This document shows positions 1 through 10,041 of a stretch of 64,000 bases of DNA, piece after piece. Made by a program: the position numbers and the translations under genes. Source of the DNA: Saprospiraceae bacterium (GTDB lineage: Bacteria > Bacteroidota > Bacteroidia > Chitinophagales > Saprospiraceae). The notes under the pieces are model-generated. The model was not told where the DNA came from and ran no database searches. It was given only the letters and a program-made list of their open reading frames with translations. Location: NCBI GenBank assembly GCA_041392805.1, contig JAWKLJ010000001.1:1736001-1800000 (forward strand). Reading direction: 5' to 3'. Position 1 is the stretch's first letter, and every line of letters starts with the position of its first letter.

Positions 1-2302
1 GCCAACTTTGCATAAAGTAGTAAGCGATAGGGGCGCCAATCAGGTTGGCAATTAATACCATCCAGGTAAAGGGACGATTGAGCATGAGGATGATATCCAG
101 GAAGGAAGCCCCAAGGACTTTCCGAATCCCGACTTCCTTGGTTCGGCGAGCCAGGATAAGGGTGGCCATGCCAAATAAGCCCATACAGGCAATGATAATG
201 GCTAACAGGGTAGCCAGGCTCAACACTTGCCCCAGGCGCATTTCGGAACGGTATAGGTTATCCAGGTTGTCGTCGACAAAAGCAAAATCGAAGGGTTGCT
301 CGGGGGCTACTTTTTCCCAGGCAGCTTGAATGTTATTGACCGTATTAGGTAAATCCGATCCCTTAAGTTTGATACTTATTTTGGTTAGTGGATAGTCTCC
401 ATAATTGGCATCGCTGGTCACGTTATTGATGGCAATAGGGTCCATATTAATGAGCAGTGGTTCAACTTCATTATGGAGGGAACTGTAGTTGAAATCCTGA
501 GTGATACCTATCAAGTGAAATTCCTCAAATGGAGGAGGCATTTGTTCCTCTGCTTCTTTTATCCCATACTGATTGGCCATGGTTCGATTAATAATGATGG
601 CAGTTCGGGCATCAGCGCCGACTTCCTTCGAAAAATTGCGGCCACTTTCCAATTGGATATCCATCATTTCAAGGAAATCATAGTCGGCTGTTAGTTTATA
701 AAATTGCCTGAATTTTTGCGTCTGGGCATCGGTATAACCCAATTGCATCCAGCCAGGCACACCGAGGGCATGTGAGGAAGTTGCTAGGCCAATAACATTA
801 GCGTTGGCTTCCAGTTCTTTTTTAAGTAATTCCGCCTTTTGTATCCCTTCCATGTAGAGGGCCGAGAATTTCTGATCCACGGTAGGCGTACCATTATAGG
901 CAAAGGTCAGCATTTGTTCCTTATCAAATCCAAGGTTGCTATTTTGAATAAAAGCCAGCTGTTTTTGCATGATGAGGGTACTCGCAATCAAGATTACAGA
1001 GAGCACAAACTGGAAACTGATGAGGCCTCTCAAAATAAAGTTTTTACGGGATCCCAAACTAGAGACGGCATCTTGAAATGCCAATTTTGGTGCATAGCCC
1101 GAGGTGACCAGCGCAGGGTAAACACCAGCAAGAAAGCCCAACACCAAAGCAAAAGTCATTAACCCGAATATCGAGCCCAGGGTGTAGTGGATCGCCAGCG
1201 TTTTTCCTGATAAATCATTGAAATAGGGCATTAGGATCACCGCTAATAATAAGCCCAAAACAACGGACACCAGTGAAACCACCATTGCCTCGCTCCAAAA
1301 TTGTTGCATCAATTGTCCGCGTTTGGCGCCACTAACCTTTCGCACCCCTACTTCTTTGGCCCGCCCCACCGACCGGCCAATGGCCAAGGTCACAAAATTG
1401 ATGCCTGCTAAAATCAGTATCAACAAGGCGACACCTCCTAAAATATAAGGATACCGACCATCACTTACCGGTACGATACCTGCTGGGATATCATTATTTA
1501 AGTGGATGTCTTCTAGCAATTGAAATCCTACTTCATACTCCCCAGGCTTGTATATTTCTGCTACCAAGCCATCCACGTGGCTTTTCACTTTTTGTTCCAG
1601 GGCATTAATGCTTTGTCCCTCCTGAAGCAGCACATAAGTCTCGGGGTAAACATTGGTCCAACTGTTTCGCGCGCGTTCGGAAACCAGGGTTTTTACATTA
1701 TCAAAAGGGAGAATAATATCAAATTGAATACTGGAATACGTAGGAGGCGACTTGGCGATGGCTCCTACCTGAAACTGCTGCCATTCGCCGCCGACTTCAA
1801 TGGACAAAGGCTTGCCGATCGCCCGCTCTTCGCCAAAGTATTTCTGGGCCATAGCTGGGGTGATAATGGCTTGCTTCAAAGATTGAAAAGCCTGTACCGC
1901 ATCTCCCTCCTGCATGGGAAAATCAAAGGCCTTGAAGAAATCCGTATTGGCCAAATGGACCACTTCTTGCCCGGTCAGTTCTCCCTGTCTGACGCTATAA
2001 TTGCCTGTCAAATAGCGAGGAACGGCTTCTATTTCTGGGAAGTTGTCTGCCAGTTCCCGTCCCAATACAAATGGCGTGACCGTATTAAAAAACACTTCTC
2101 CTTCAAAATGCTCCTTCACCCAAACGCGGTAAATTCGATCTGATTTGGCATGAAATTTATCAAAAGACCACTCTTCCTTTACAAAAAGGAACATTAGGAT
2201 AGCCACCGCTATGCCTAGGGCAAGGCCCGTCAAATTGATAGCCGTGTACAATTTTTCTTTTACCAGGTGTCGAATCGCAATTTTGAAGTAGTTCTTAAGC
2301 AT
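1..2302 (-). CDS. FtsX/MacB-like ABC permease, partial (C-terminus beyond left edge)
   Basis: Inner-membrane permease of the MacB/FtsX superfamily, in the long Bacteroidota form with two FtsX domains. The start is the ATG at 2302 (MLKNYFKIAIRHLVKEK), followed by a first membrane segment at about residues 20-40, a periplasmic MacB-type core domain, and two copies of the post-membrane signature: EVGVRKVSGAKRGQL mid-protein and EVGIRKVLGASF near the left edge. About 767 codons are visible; paralogues to the right are around 800, so only the last membrane helices are missing. It is last of the visible permeases in the operon, 128 bp after its neighbour. No ATPase is visible, so substrate and energy source are unknown. 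Family assignment is firm; transport of peptides, lipids or drugs is only inference. Confidence 0.9.
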   Translation of the reverse strand, partial: MLKNYFKIAIRHLVKEKLYTAINLTGLALGIAVAILMFLFVKEEWSFDKFHAKSDRIYRVWVKEHFEGEVFFNTVTPFVLGRELADNFPEIEAVPRYLTGNYSVRQGELTGQEVVHLANTDFFKAFDFPMQEGDAVQAFQSLKQAIITPAMAQKYFGEERAIGKPLSIEVGGEWQQFQVGAIAKSPPTYSSIQFDIILPFDNVKTLVSERARNSWTNVYPETYVLLQEGQSINALEQKVKSHVDGLVAEIYKPGEYEVGFQLLEDIHLNNDIPAGIVPVSDGRYPYILGGVALLILILAGINFVTLAIGRSVGRAKEVGVRKVSGAKRGQLMQQFWSEAMVVSLVSVVLGLLLAVILMPYFNDLSGKTLAIHYTLGSIFGLMTFALVLGFLAGVYPALVTSGYAPKLAFQDAVSSLGSRKNFILRGLISFQFVLSVILIASTLIMQKQLAFIQNSNLGFDKEQMLTFAYNGTPTVDQKFSALYMEGIQKAELLKKELEANANVIGLATSSHALGVPGWMQLGYTDAQTQKFRQFYKLTADYDFLEMMDIQLESGRNFSKEVGADARTAIIINRTMANQYGIKEAEEQMPPPFEEFHLIGITQDFNYSSLHNEVEPLLINMDPIAINNVTSDANYGDYPLTKISIKLKGSDLPNTVNNIQAAWEKVAPEQPFDFAFVDDNLDNLYRSEMRLGQVLSLATLLAIIIACMGLFGMATLILARRTKEVGIRKVLGASFLDIILMLNRPFTWMVLIANLIGAPIAYYFMQSW

Positions 2303-2404
2303 AAGCCGGAGATTTTAATAAGGATTCGTTTGTCAATCTTGTATACTATTTCAAAGACTGTTTCTTTTATTCAAGGTTGGAAAATAGGGGCGGTGTGGGT
2401 TTTG

Positions 2405-2426
2405 TTTTGGAGCTGGAGCTCCAAAA
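2405..2426 (-). terminator. Perfect palindrome just after a permease stop codon
   Basis: TTTTGGAGCT-GG-AGCTCCAAAA is a perfect 10-bp inverted repeat with a two-base loop, 4 bp beyond the stop of the permease ending at 2431. It is not followed by a T-run on the minus strand, so it may be an attenuator, an mRNA 3'-end stabiliser or a repetitive palindrome rather than a true terminator. Its AGCTGGAGCT core recurs in the 151-bp repeats near 41.3 kb. Confidence 0.4.
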
Positions 2427-2430
2427 GGGC

Positions 2431-4821
2431 CTATTCCGATTTTAACGCAGCAACGGGGTTTTGGGTAGATACTTTAATGGATTGGAAACTCACCGTTAGG
2501 ATGGCCAAAAGAATGGCTAATATAACAGCTAATACAAAAGGAAAAGCATCTATTACCGTAGCATAAGCAAAATCTTGCAGCCATATTCCCACCAGCCAAT
2601 ATCCAATTGGAGTAGCGATAAGTCCAGCAATTAAAATGAGTCGAACGAAATCCTTCACCAGTAAATTTACCAAATTAGACACGGTGGCTCCCAATACTTT
2701 TCGCACCCCAATTTCCTTGCTCCGTTGTATGGTGAGGAACGAGGATAAACCGAACAAACCAAGTATGGCTATAAATATCGTTAAGCAGGTAGCGTATACC
2801 ATGATGCGCCCAAAATTTTTATTTTCTTCATATTGGGCTGCAAATTTTTCATCCAAAAAAGTGAACCGAACGGGATGATGGGGTTCAATTTCAGCCCATT
2901 TTTGATTGACGGCGGCAATAGTCGTAGGTAAATCCTTCGCTTTTAATTTGAAGGCCACATAATTATAGTATTCTAAGTTTCTTCTTCCGGTCATTACCAG
3001 TGGTTGAATTTCTTCTTGTAGACCATTAAAATGAAAATCTTTAACCACACCTATAATCTGACCAAAATGATCATCTCTTAACAATTTCACTCCCTTCCCG
3101 ATTGGATTGGAAATATTGTTATTGTGGATAAATTTTTCGTTCACTACAAAAGCAGATATGGTGTCTGTCGCGAGATCCGATGAGAAAAAACGGCCAGCCA
3201 TCAAATCCAGGTCAAGTGTTTGGTCGAAATCTTCCGTGATAAACAGCACCTCTGATTGGGGAATCTGTTCTAAGCCATCCACTTTCACAGCATAAATGCT
3301 ATTTTTTTGTCCAGGTAAACTGTTCGCAAGGGAGATGGATTGTACCCCTTCGATCTCTTCAAAAGTGTGTCGCATCCCCAGAAATTTGCGCCAGGAATCA
3401 GGATTATTAATAGTTATGGTCATTACTTGATCATCATTAAAACCCAATTCCTGCGATTGCATAAAATGGACTTGTTTATAAATAAATAACATAATGACAA
3501 TCAACACAATAGAAGTTGCAAATTGGGTTACCACCAGGGCTTTTCTAAAAAACTGCCCCTCAGCAGTTTTCAAAAGATGCCCCTTTAACACTTTAACCGG
3601 TTCGAAGCGAGAAAGAAAAAAGGCAGGATATACCCCTGCTAGCAAGCCAATCAGTACACTTAAGCCCAATAAGGGCAAGGCAATAGTCCCCATTCCTTCT
3701 GCGAAAAAAGTCAAATCCCTATTGATGATTTGCTCAAAAAGGGGCAATAAAAATTCTGCAAAAACCATCGCTACGATCAAGGCCACTAGAGATAAGAGAA
3801 GTGATTCTGTCAAAAACTGTCCGATAAGTTGGGATTTCTTTGCCCCGGATACTTTTCTCATCCCCACCTCCTTTGCCCTTACAGTTGCGCGGGCCGTCGC
3901 CAAATTCATATAGTTGATGCTGGCAATCAATAATATAATGAAAGCTATTAATCCAAAGATATATAGCTGATGAAGGTTCCCTCCCGCATTTCGAAAGTCC
4001 GAAATATTGGTGGAATATAAATGGATTTCAGCGAGGGGTTGAAACTTCCATCGTGGTGTTTCATTTATCGTTTCAACCGGCAAATTGAAAGCCTGCCGCT
4101 CTTTTTTATAAATGGGGAATAATAGTTTGTCCGTTTCTTGCGCAATTTGGTGAATATCTGCCTTTTCTTCTATTTGGATATAGGTCGTTACCCTATTGGC
4201 TAACCAGCCAGCGTAAACATTTCCTTCAATCGGCAAATAAACTTCATGCTCAAGAGAAGTGCTTCCTGGCAACACCTCCATCACACCAGTTATACTATAT
4301 TCTGTTTCTCCGTTTAGCTTTATTGTTTCTCCTATGGGATTGCTGTCTCCAAAAAACAAATGAGCCACGCTTTCAGAAATGACAATGCTCTTTTTTTGAT
4401 CCAACACGGTGTTGGGGTTCCCTGCCTTAAAAGAGAAAGCGAAAACATCAAAAAACGAAGTATCCACAAAAGCTATATCCTTGAGGTAAACAGCTGTTTC
4501 TCCTTTGCTAAAGAGAACTTCTTTTTCCAAATAAAGATTGGTGGCTCGTTTCACACCTACAACCTCATTGGCCAAAGTGCTCGCCAATGGGATAGGTGTA
4601 TATACCCAACCTCCTGCATCTTGGTCCTGTGCTTGTCGATAAACGCGATAGATTTGTGCTTGATTGGGAATCCACTTATCGTAGGCTAATTCATTTTTGA
4701 TATACAGGAGGCATAAGATCGCCACTACAAAGCCGATAGCCAAGCCGAATACATTAATGAAAGCATGTAGTTTATTTTTCACTACATTTCTTATCGCGAT
4801 TTTATAATAGTTTCTCAACAT
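2431..4821 (-). CDS. FtsX/MacB-like ABC permease
   Basis: A 796-residue inner-membrane permease. The N-terminus (MLRNYYKIAIRNVVKNKLHA) precedes membrane helix 1 at about 21-41. A large extracytoplasmic MacB-type domain follows, then a first FtsX bundle beginning about residue 285 with RAKEVGMRKVSGAKK, a second extracytoplasmic region, and a C-terminal FtsX bundle with RSKEIGVRKVLGATV near 690. The internal duplication gives about eight membrane segments. It lies 86 bp downstream of the next permease and on the same strand, so probably co-transcribed. Such proteins usually work with a separately encoded LolD/MacB-type ATPase; none is visible here. Function beyond permease is unknown. Confidence 0.92.
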   Translation of the reverse strand: MLRNYYKIAIRNVVKNKLHAFINVFGLAIGFVVAILCLLYIKNELAYDKWIPNQAQIYRVYRQAQDQDAGGWVYTPIPLASTLANEVVGVKRATNLYLEKEVLFSKGETAVYLKDIAFVDTSFFDVFAFSFKAGNPNTVLDQKKSIVISESVAHLFFGDSNPIGETIKLNGETEYSITGVMEVLPGSTSLEHEVYLPIEGNVYAGWLANRVTTYIQIEEKADIHQIAQETDKLLFPIYKKERQAFNLPVETINETPRWKFQPLAEIHLYSTNISDFRNAGGNLHQLYIFGLIAFIILLIASINYMNLATARATVRAKEVGMRKVSGAKKSQLIGQFLTESLLLSLVALIVAMVFAEFLLPLFEQIINRDLTFFAEGMGTIALPLLGLSVLIGLLAGVYPAFFLSRFEPVKVLKGHLLKTAEGQFFRKALVVTQFATSIVLIVIMLFIYKQVHFMQSQELGFNDDQVMTITINNPDSWRKFLGMRHTFEEIEGVQSISLANSLPGQKNSIYAVKVDGLEQIPQSEVLFITEDFDQTLDLDLMAGRFFSSDLATDTISAFVVNEKFIHNNNISNPIGKGVKLLRDDHFGQIIGVVKDFHFNGLQEEIQPLVMTGRRNLEYYNYVAFKLKAKDLPTTIAAVNQKWAEIEPHHPVRFTFLDEKFAAQYEENKNFGRIMVYATCLTIFIAILGLFGLSSFLTIQRSKEIGVRKVLGATVSNLVNLLVKDFVRLILIAGLIATPIGYWLVGIWLQDFAYATVIDAFPFVLAVILAILLAILTVSFQSIKVSTQNPVAALKSE

Positions 4822-4907
4822 TTCATGGAGATTTTATAAGGCATATTTGCGGACGGTTGGATGATTGACTATAACCTGATTCTTTTTTTCGCCGAACCCC
4901 TTACGTT

Positions 4908-7355
4908 TTACCCATCCTGTTTTATCGCCTGTACGGGGTTAGCCAGGGCTGCTTTCAGTGATTGGCCGCCGATGGTCAAAATACCGATACTGAGGGCTAC
5001 CAAGCCGACCAGTGCAAACAGCCACCATGGAATCGTCGTTTGGTAGGCGAAATCGCGGAGCCATAAGCTCAATCCATACCAAGCCACTGGAATAGCGATA
5101 AGGGTGGCCAACAAAATCAGCTTGAGAAAATCTTGGCTTAAGAGGCCCACGATGGAACCAACAGACGCGCCTAACACCTTGCGAATGCCTATTTCTTTGG
5201 AACGCAAAAAGGTTGTATAGGAAACCAAGGCGAACAAGCCTAGACAAGCGACCATGATGGCTAAAAAAGTGAAGAACAATAGCACTTTTCCAAAACTTAC
5301 CTCTGATTCATAATTTCGCTGGAATGCTTCATCCAAGAAAAAAGTATTGAACGAATTGCCAGGAAAAAAGCTTTCAAATTGCTTCTCGACAGCTGCCAGT
5401 GTTGGCGCTACTGCTGCATTTTCCATTTTAATGGAAATGTAATGGCCAGCGTCATAGAAAGGGAAAAAGATGATCGGTTCGATCTTATATTGCAAAGATC
5501 GTTGGTGAAAATCAGGAAGAACCCCGATAATATCCCATTGGCGCTCGCCCATCGTTAATTGCTCATTGATTGCCTTTTCGGGGCTTTCAAAACCAAATAA
5601 CTTGACTGCGGCCTCGTTGATTATAATATTTTTCACCAAATTCCCTCGGTAATTGTGATCAGTTGGGCGAAAGTTTCTGCCACTAATTGCTGGGATTTCA
5701 TAGACCTCGGCATAACTGTAATCTATATTTATAAAATTGGCAGAGTAGCTATTTTCCATATTAATGACAGATGGACGTACATCAAAAATACGGCCCGTAC
5801 TCATTCCTGGTGTCCGGCTAGAGGTAGCAGCGGCGCTTACCCCAGGAATTTTAGCCAGTTCATCTTTGAAGGAATTCATACGGTGGATAAAATTGGAATC
5901 AAAAGGGGTGACAGAGGGCCCATTTAAGATCAAAGTCTGATCAATGGCGACGCCAAGGTCCTGCTTATTCATGTAGGAAATCTGGCGATAGACCAACATC
6001 GTACCTGCCATTAGTGCAATAGAAACGGCAAATTGAAAAACGATAAGCCCCTTTCGCAAGAATTGTCCATTTCCCGCTTGCTGAAATTTGCCTTTTAATA
6101 TATTGGACATTTTAAATCCCGATAAGATAAAAGCAGGGTAACTCCCCGTAATCAACACGCCTAGTATAAATGCAGCAAACACGAGTAATAATAAGGCCAG
6201 GGAACCACCCCCATTCCACAAAAAACTATTTTGCAATTCCGTATCTAACAAATTGGCTAATTGTCGGCGCGCTAATTGGACCAGTTGAACAGCTACTAAA
6301 AAAGCGGATACATTGATCAATATCGCTTCCGACAAAAATTGTCCAACCAATTGCCCTCTTCGAGCACCTACTATTTTCCGAACCCCCACTTCTCTCGACC
6401 GCTCAATCGCTCTGATCGTTGCTAAATTCACATAATTGATCCAAGCCAAAACCAAAATGAAAAAGGCGATCCATAACATGGCCCAAACCGATTGTCCATT
6501 CGAGGTAGTTCCGATCTCATATTCCAAATCCGTGGAATGTAAATGAGCGTCCTTTAAAGGTTGCAGATAAAATTTTTCTTCAGAACCTGACACTTCTTCT
6601 CCATTAAAATGACGTTGACTGAAATCGGCAAACTTGGCTTCTAAAGCGGCTACGTCTGTTCCTGGTGCTAATTCCAAATAATGGTAAAAGTCAGAAAAAG
6701 TCAAGCTATTATCCGCAGGTGGATTAAAATTGACGAAGGTCGCAAAAGAGATAAAAAAGTCGTATTGTAAAATCGTATTAGGCGGAAAGTCTTCACAAAT
6801 GCCCTTAATAGAAAGTTGTATATCATTAAAGTATATTGTTTTTCCAATTAGGGAAGAAAGCGCCACCTCGTTCCCAAAAAATTGCCGGGCCCTACTTTCC
6901 GAAATAACCACTGTATTGGTTTCAGCCAACATACTGGTTTTATCTCCAGCTATAAGTGGATAGGATAACAATTGGAAAAAATTGTTGTCCACAAAAAGAA
7001 GGTCTTCTATAAAAATCATCTGCTGGTCCCCGGTATGGATATTTATGCTATTCCCTATCGTTAGTCTAGAAGCGCGCACTACCTCTGGGAATTCTTCTGC
7101 CATCAAGTAGCCAATTGGCGGGTAGGTAATGGTACCCAGTTGCACTGATTCTCCATTTTTGAAGCGATGGTTTACTACTCGATACAGCTGGTTTGCATTT
7201 TCATGAAACCCATCGAAACTACGCTCAAAACTCACATACTCCAGTAGTAATAAACAAGCCCCCATGCCAATGGCCAAGCCTAAAACATTGACAAAAGTAA
7301 ATCGCTTGTGTTTGAAGAAACTCCGAAGTGCTGACTTTAGGTAATGCTTGAACAT
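4908..7355 (-). CDS. FtsX/MacB-like ABC permease
   Basis: An 815-residue paralogue of the flanking permeases, starting MFKHYLKSALRSFFKHKRF with the ATG at 7355. It has membrane helix 1 at about 20-40, an extracytoplasmic core domain, the first FtsX signature RSREVGVRKIVGARRGQL and the second RSKEIGIRKVLGASVGSI, ending NPVQAIKQDG. Its 5' leader is special: the 247 bp between it and the upstream permease hold a copy of the modular repeat found in front of iolE, iolG and a Gfo/Idh gene, so its translation or transcript level may be controlled separately from the rest of the operon (inference). Confidence 0.92.
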   Translation of the reverse strand: MFKHYLKSALRSFFKHKRFTFVNVLGLAIGMGACLLLLEYVSFERSFDGFHENANQLYRVVNHRFKNGESVQLGTITYPPIGYLMAEEFPEVVRASRLTIGNSINIHTGDQQMIFIEDLLFVDNNFFQLLSYPLIAGDKTSMLAETNTVVISESRARQFFGNEVALSSLIGKTIYFNDIQLSIKGICEDFPPNTILQYDFFISFATFVNFNPPADNSLTFSDFYHYLELAPGTDVAALEAKFADFSQRHFNGEEVSGSEEKFYLQPLKDAHLHSTDLEYEIGTTSNGQSVWAMLWIAFFILVLAWINYVNLATIRAIERSREVGVRKIVGARRGQLVGQFLSEAILINVSAFLVAVQLVQLARRQLANLLDTELQNSFLWNGGGSLALLLLVFAAFILGVLITGSYPAFILSGFKMSNILKGKFQQAGNGQFLRKGLIVFQFAVSIALMAGTMLVYRQISYMNKQDLGVAIDQTLILNGPSVTPFDSNFIHRMNSFKDELAKIPGVSAAATSSRTPGMSTGRIFDVRPSVINMENSYSANFINIDYSYAEVYEIPAISGRNFRPTDHNYRGNLVKNIIINEAAVKLFGFESPEKAINEQLTMGERQWDIIGVLPDFHQRSLQYKIEPIIFFPFYDAGHYISIKMENAAVAPTLAAVEKQFESFFPGNSFNTFFLDEAFQRNYESEVSFGKVLLFFTFLAIMVACLGLFALVSYTTFLRSKEIGIRKVLGASVGSIVGLLSQDFLKLILLATLIAIPVAWYGLSLWLRDFAYQTTIPWWLFALVGLVALSIGILTIGGQSLKAALANPVQAIKQDG

Positions 7356-7602
7356 ATGCTTCTGTTTTTCAATGGCAATTCAATTAAAATATCAATCAAA
7401 ATTAAAATCCCTGCCTGCCGAAGGCAGGAAAATGGCGCCTGTGTCGCCGCAGCTTGCCCCAAACCTCCACTACAACCTTCACTTCCCCCCCCAAAAACCT
7501 CCAGCCAACCCTCCACTACCTCTTCCCCTCCAATACCTCCACGTCCCCCAAAAAAAAACTGAGCCCCATTCGACACCCAGCTATCCCACCAGGTCGCCTA
7601 CC
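7356..7602 (-). repeat. Modular intergenic repeat, locus A (leader of permease gene)
   Basis: Read on the minus strand, from the stop of the upstream permease to the ATG at 7355, this stretch has three parts. First is a G-rich segment (TTTTTTTTTGGGGGACGTGG, then several TGGAGG runs and GTGGAGGTTTGGGGCAAGC). Second is a box GCGACACAGGCGCCATTTT near 7432-7449. Third is an AT-rich tail with ATTGNN-like words (ATTTTGATTGATATTT, ATTGCCATTGAAAA) up to the start codon. A small hairpin CCTGCC-TTC-GGCAGG interrupts the tail at about 7410-7428. Loci B, C and D (34.5, 41.1 and 52.1 kb) have the box and the tail in this order and orientation; the G-rich segment is shared by A, B and C only. Confidence 0.75.
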
Positions 7603-10008
7603 TTACTCCTGCCTTATACTTTGCACAGGGTTGGCGCGTGCTCGCCCGAACGCCTCTATTCCCACGGTGAGAAAGGCCATGACGAAGGTACCAATGCCCA
7701 CCCAGACAAACATCCACCATTGAATTTCGATATGGAAAGCATAGGTAGACAGCCATTGATTGCCTAAATACCAGGCTAATGGGGTTGCTATGAGAAAAGC
7801 TAAACCTACCAAACGAAGGAGTGGCACCGACAGCAGGGTTACCAGTTCTTGTACCGTAGCACCTAATATTTTACGGATGCCAATTTCGCGGGTTCTTTGG
7901 ATGACGCTGAGCGCAGAGAGGCCCATGATGCCTAGGCCTGCAATAAATAGCATCAATGCGCTAGCCAGGTTAACCATCTTTTGCCAACGGGCCTCTGATT
8001 TGTAATAGTTGCTTAGGTCGCTCTCCAGGAAGCTGTATTCGAAGGGGAGGTAAGCCAAATGCTTGGCATGAATGTTTTCCAATAATTTCACAGTCTCGGC
8101 GGCATGGCTTTCACTCGTTTTTACCCAAAGCTCCTGAAAACGACTATTGGGACGACAATAAAGAACGAGTGGTTTTATCTCTTCCTTGAGGGATTCCGTA
8201 TGAAAATCTTTTACCACTCCTTTAATAAACATTTGTTCATCCCCTAATTTTATAGATTGCCCAATGGGGTTCGCCCAATCTGTTGCTCGAATAAAGGCCT
8301 CATTGACGATAGCACTATTTAGGGTATCCGAAGAAATAGCATCGCTGAAGTTTTCTCCGGCCAATAGCTGGATGCCAAAGGCTGGAATAAATTCGGTATC
8401 TATCCTCCCATAACCCACCATCATGGTTTTGTCACCATCTATTTGCACCTTGGTGCTATTAAGGCCATATTTTGAGATATCACTTCTAGCTGTGACCTGT
8501 TGAATAAAAGGATAGGTTGCCAATTCTTCTTTAAATAGGGTCGCGATTGTTGTGCTTTGTTCCCAGGGTAAGTCGATGCCTATTAAGTTTTCTGGCTGGT
8601 AACCTAGGTCTTTGTTTTGTATGTATTTGAATTGATAATGCAAAAAACTGGCGACCAATACAAATAGGATGGCTAAGGAAAACTGTACGACCACCAGGCC
8701 TTTCGCCCAATGGTGACGCCCGTTGAGTTTGGTGGTGCTGGAAAGGGCTTGTATGGGTCTAAACCCAGAAAGGACCAAAGCAGGATACAGACCCGCAAGG
8801 AAACCCAGTACGACCTGAAAGCCCAACATCCCCAACAGCAATGGCCATTGTTGTAGCACTTCCATTTCGATGACTTTATTCGTGAATCGGTTAAAGATGG
8901 GGAGTAGAAGTTGGACCAGGACCAAGGCCGGAAGGATGGCTATACCCACCAAGAGCCAGGATTCGGCCAAAAATTGAAAGACCAATTGTTTTCTGGATCC
9001 GCCAATGACTTTTCGAACGCCTACCTCGCGGCTTCGATCTAAGGACTGGGCCAGCGATAGGTTGATAAAATTGATACTTGCAATTAGAACAATCAAAAAT
9101 GCAACCAACGATAAAATGTAAGAATACACAGGATTGCTACCATTACCCAGGCCATTTGCCACAATCAGGTCTTCGTCCAGGTGAATAGCTTTTAAAGGTT
9201 GTAGACCATACCATTGTTCTGCATTGGGATTTGTCGCTTTCATTTTGCTGAGTTGAGCCCCTCCTTTTTCAGCGAGGATGGGTGCAAAACGCTGCGCCAC
9301 CAAGCTAGGGTCTGTTCCCGGGCGGAGTTGAAGAAAAGTATTCAAACGCGTACTGATCCAATCATTTTGGCTTTGCTCGCTTTCCTGTTGCTGATAGCGC
9401 AAAAAAGGAAGGATAAAATCAAATTGAATGCTGGAGTTCCCTGGTGGATTTTGGGCAATAGCAGCGATGGTGAAGGAAGCAAAACGGTCATCCTCGACCT
9501 GTATATCAATGGTCTGACCAAGGACCGAAGGCTCACCGAACCACTTCGCGGCTTGTTCAGCTGAAATGATGATCTGATCGGGTCGCTTGAGGGCTTCCCT
9601 GGCTTCCCCCATCAGCAAGGGAAAGGTAAAGACATCAAAAAAATTGGAATCCACGTAAAGCATGTCTGCATAAGCCGTTTCAGCGCCTACGCGCACTAAC
9701 TCCGGATAGCCTTTGACCCTAACGAAAGCTTCGATTTCATCGATATTTTCTGCGAAGGCTGGTCCTTGTGGGATACCTGTCATCCCGGCATTAAAATCCC
9801 CAAACCAACCATTGCGACTATGCGTGGTAATCCGGTAGATATCCTTCGCCTTGGTATGGAAACGATCAAAATTTTGCTCATCGTAAATAAAAAGAAAAAT
9901 GAATACCACGACCGTCAGGGCCACCGACATGCCCAAGAAATTAATCAGGCTGGTCTGTCTTTTTCGCCACAGGTTTCGGAAAGCCGTTTTAAGGTAATTT
10001 TTGATCAT
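7603..10008 (-). CDS. FtsX/MacB-like ABC permease
   Basis: An 801-residue permease starting MIKNYLKTAFRNLWRKRQTS, with its first membrane helix at about 20-42, an extracytoplasmic MacB-type domain, the signature RSREVGVRKVIGGSRKQL in the first FtsX bundle and RTREIGIRKILGATVQEL in the second, ending NPVQSIRQE. It is 33 bp downstream of the 816-codon paralogue and 247 bp upstream of the next one. It is somewhat more divergent than its neighbours: GGS replaces the common GAK/GAR after the first signature. The role is inferred only from family membership. Confidence 0.92.
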   Translation of the reverse strand: MIKNYLKTAFRNLWRKRQTSLINFLGMSVALTVVVFIFLFIYDEQNFDRFHTKAKDIYRITTHSRNGWFGDFNAGMTGIPQGPAFAENIDEIEAFVRVKGYPELVRVGAETAYADMLYVDSNFFDVFTFPLLMGEAREALKRPDQIIISAEQAAKWFGEPSVLGQTIDIQVEDDRFASFTIAAIAQNPPGNSSIQFDFILPFLRYQQQESEQSQNDWISTRLNTFLQLRPGTDPSLVAQRFAPILAEKGGAQLSKMKATNPNAEQWYGLQPLKAIHLDEDLIVANGLGNGSNPVYSYILSLVAFLIVLIASINFINLSLAQSLDRSREVGVRKVIGGSRKQLVFQFLAESWLLVGIAILPALVLVQLLLPIFNRFTNKVIEMEVLQQWPLLLGMLGFQVVLGFLAGLYPALVLSGFRPIQALSSTTKLNGRHHWAKGLVVVQFSLAILFVLVASFLHYQFKYIQNKDLGYQPENLIGIDLPWEQSTTIATLFKEELATYPFIQQVTARSDISKYGLNSTKVQIDGDKTMMVGYGRIDTEFIPAFGIQLLAGENFSDAISSDTLNSAIVNEAFIRATDWANPIGQSIKLGDEQMFIKGVVKDFHTESLKEEIKPLVLYCRPNSRFQELWVKTSESHAAETVKLLENIHAKHLAYLPFEYSFLESDLSNYYKSEARWQKMVNLASALMLFIAGLGIMGLSALSVIQRTREIGIRKILGATVQELVTLLSVPLLRLVGLAFLIATPLAWYLGNQWLSTYAFHIEIQWWMFVWVGIGTFVMAFLTVGIEAFGRARANPVQSIRQE

Positions 10009-10041
10009 TTCGTTCTATACCTTGGATTTATTATCTGATTT

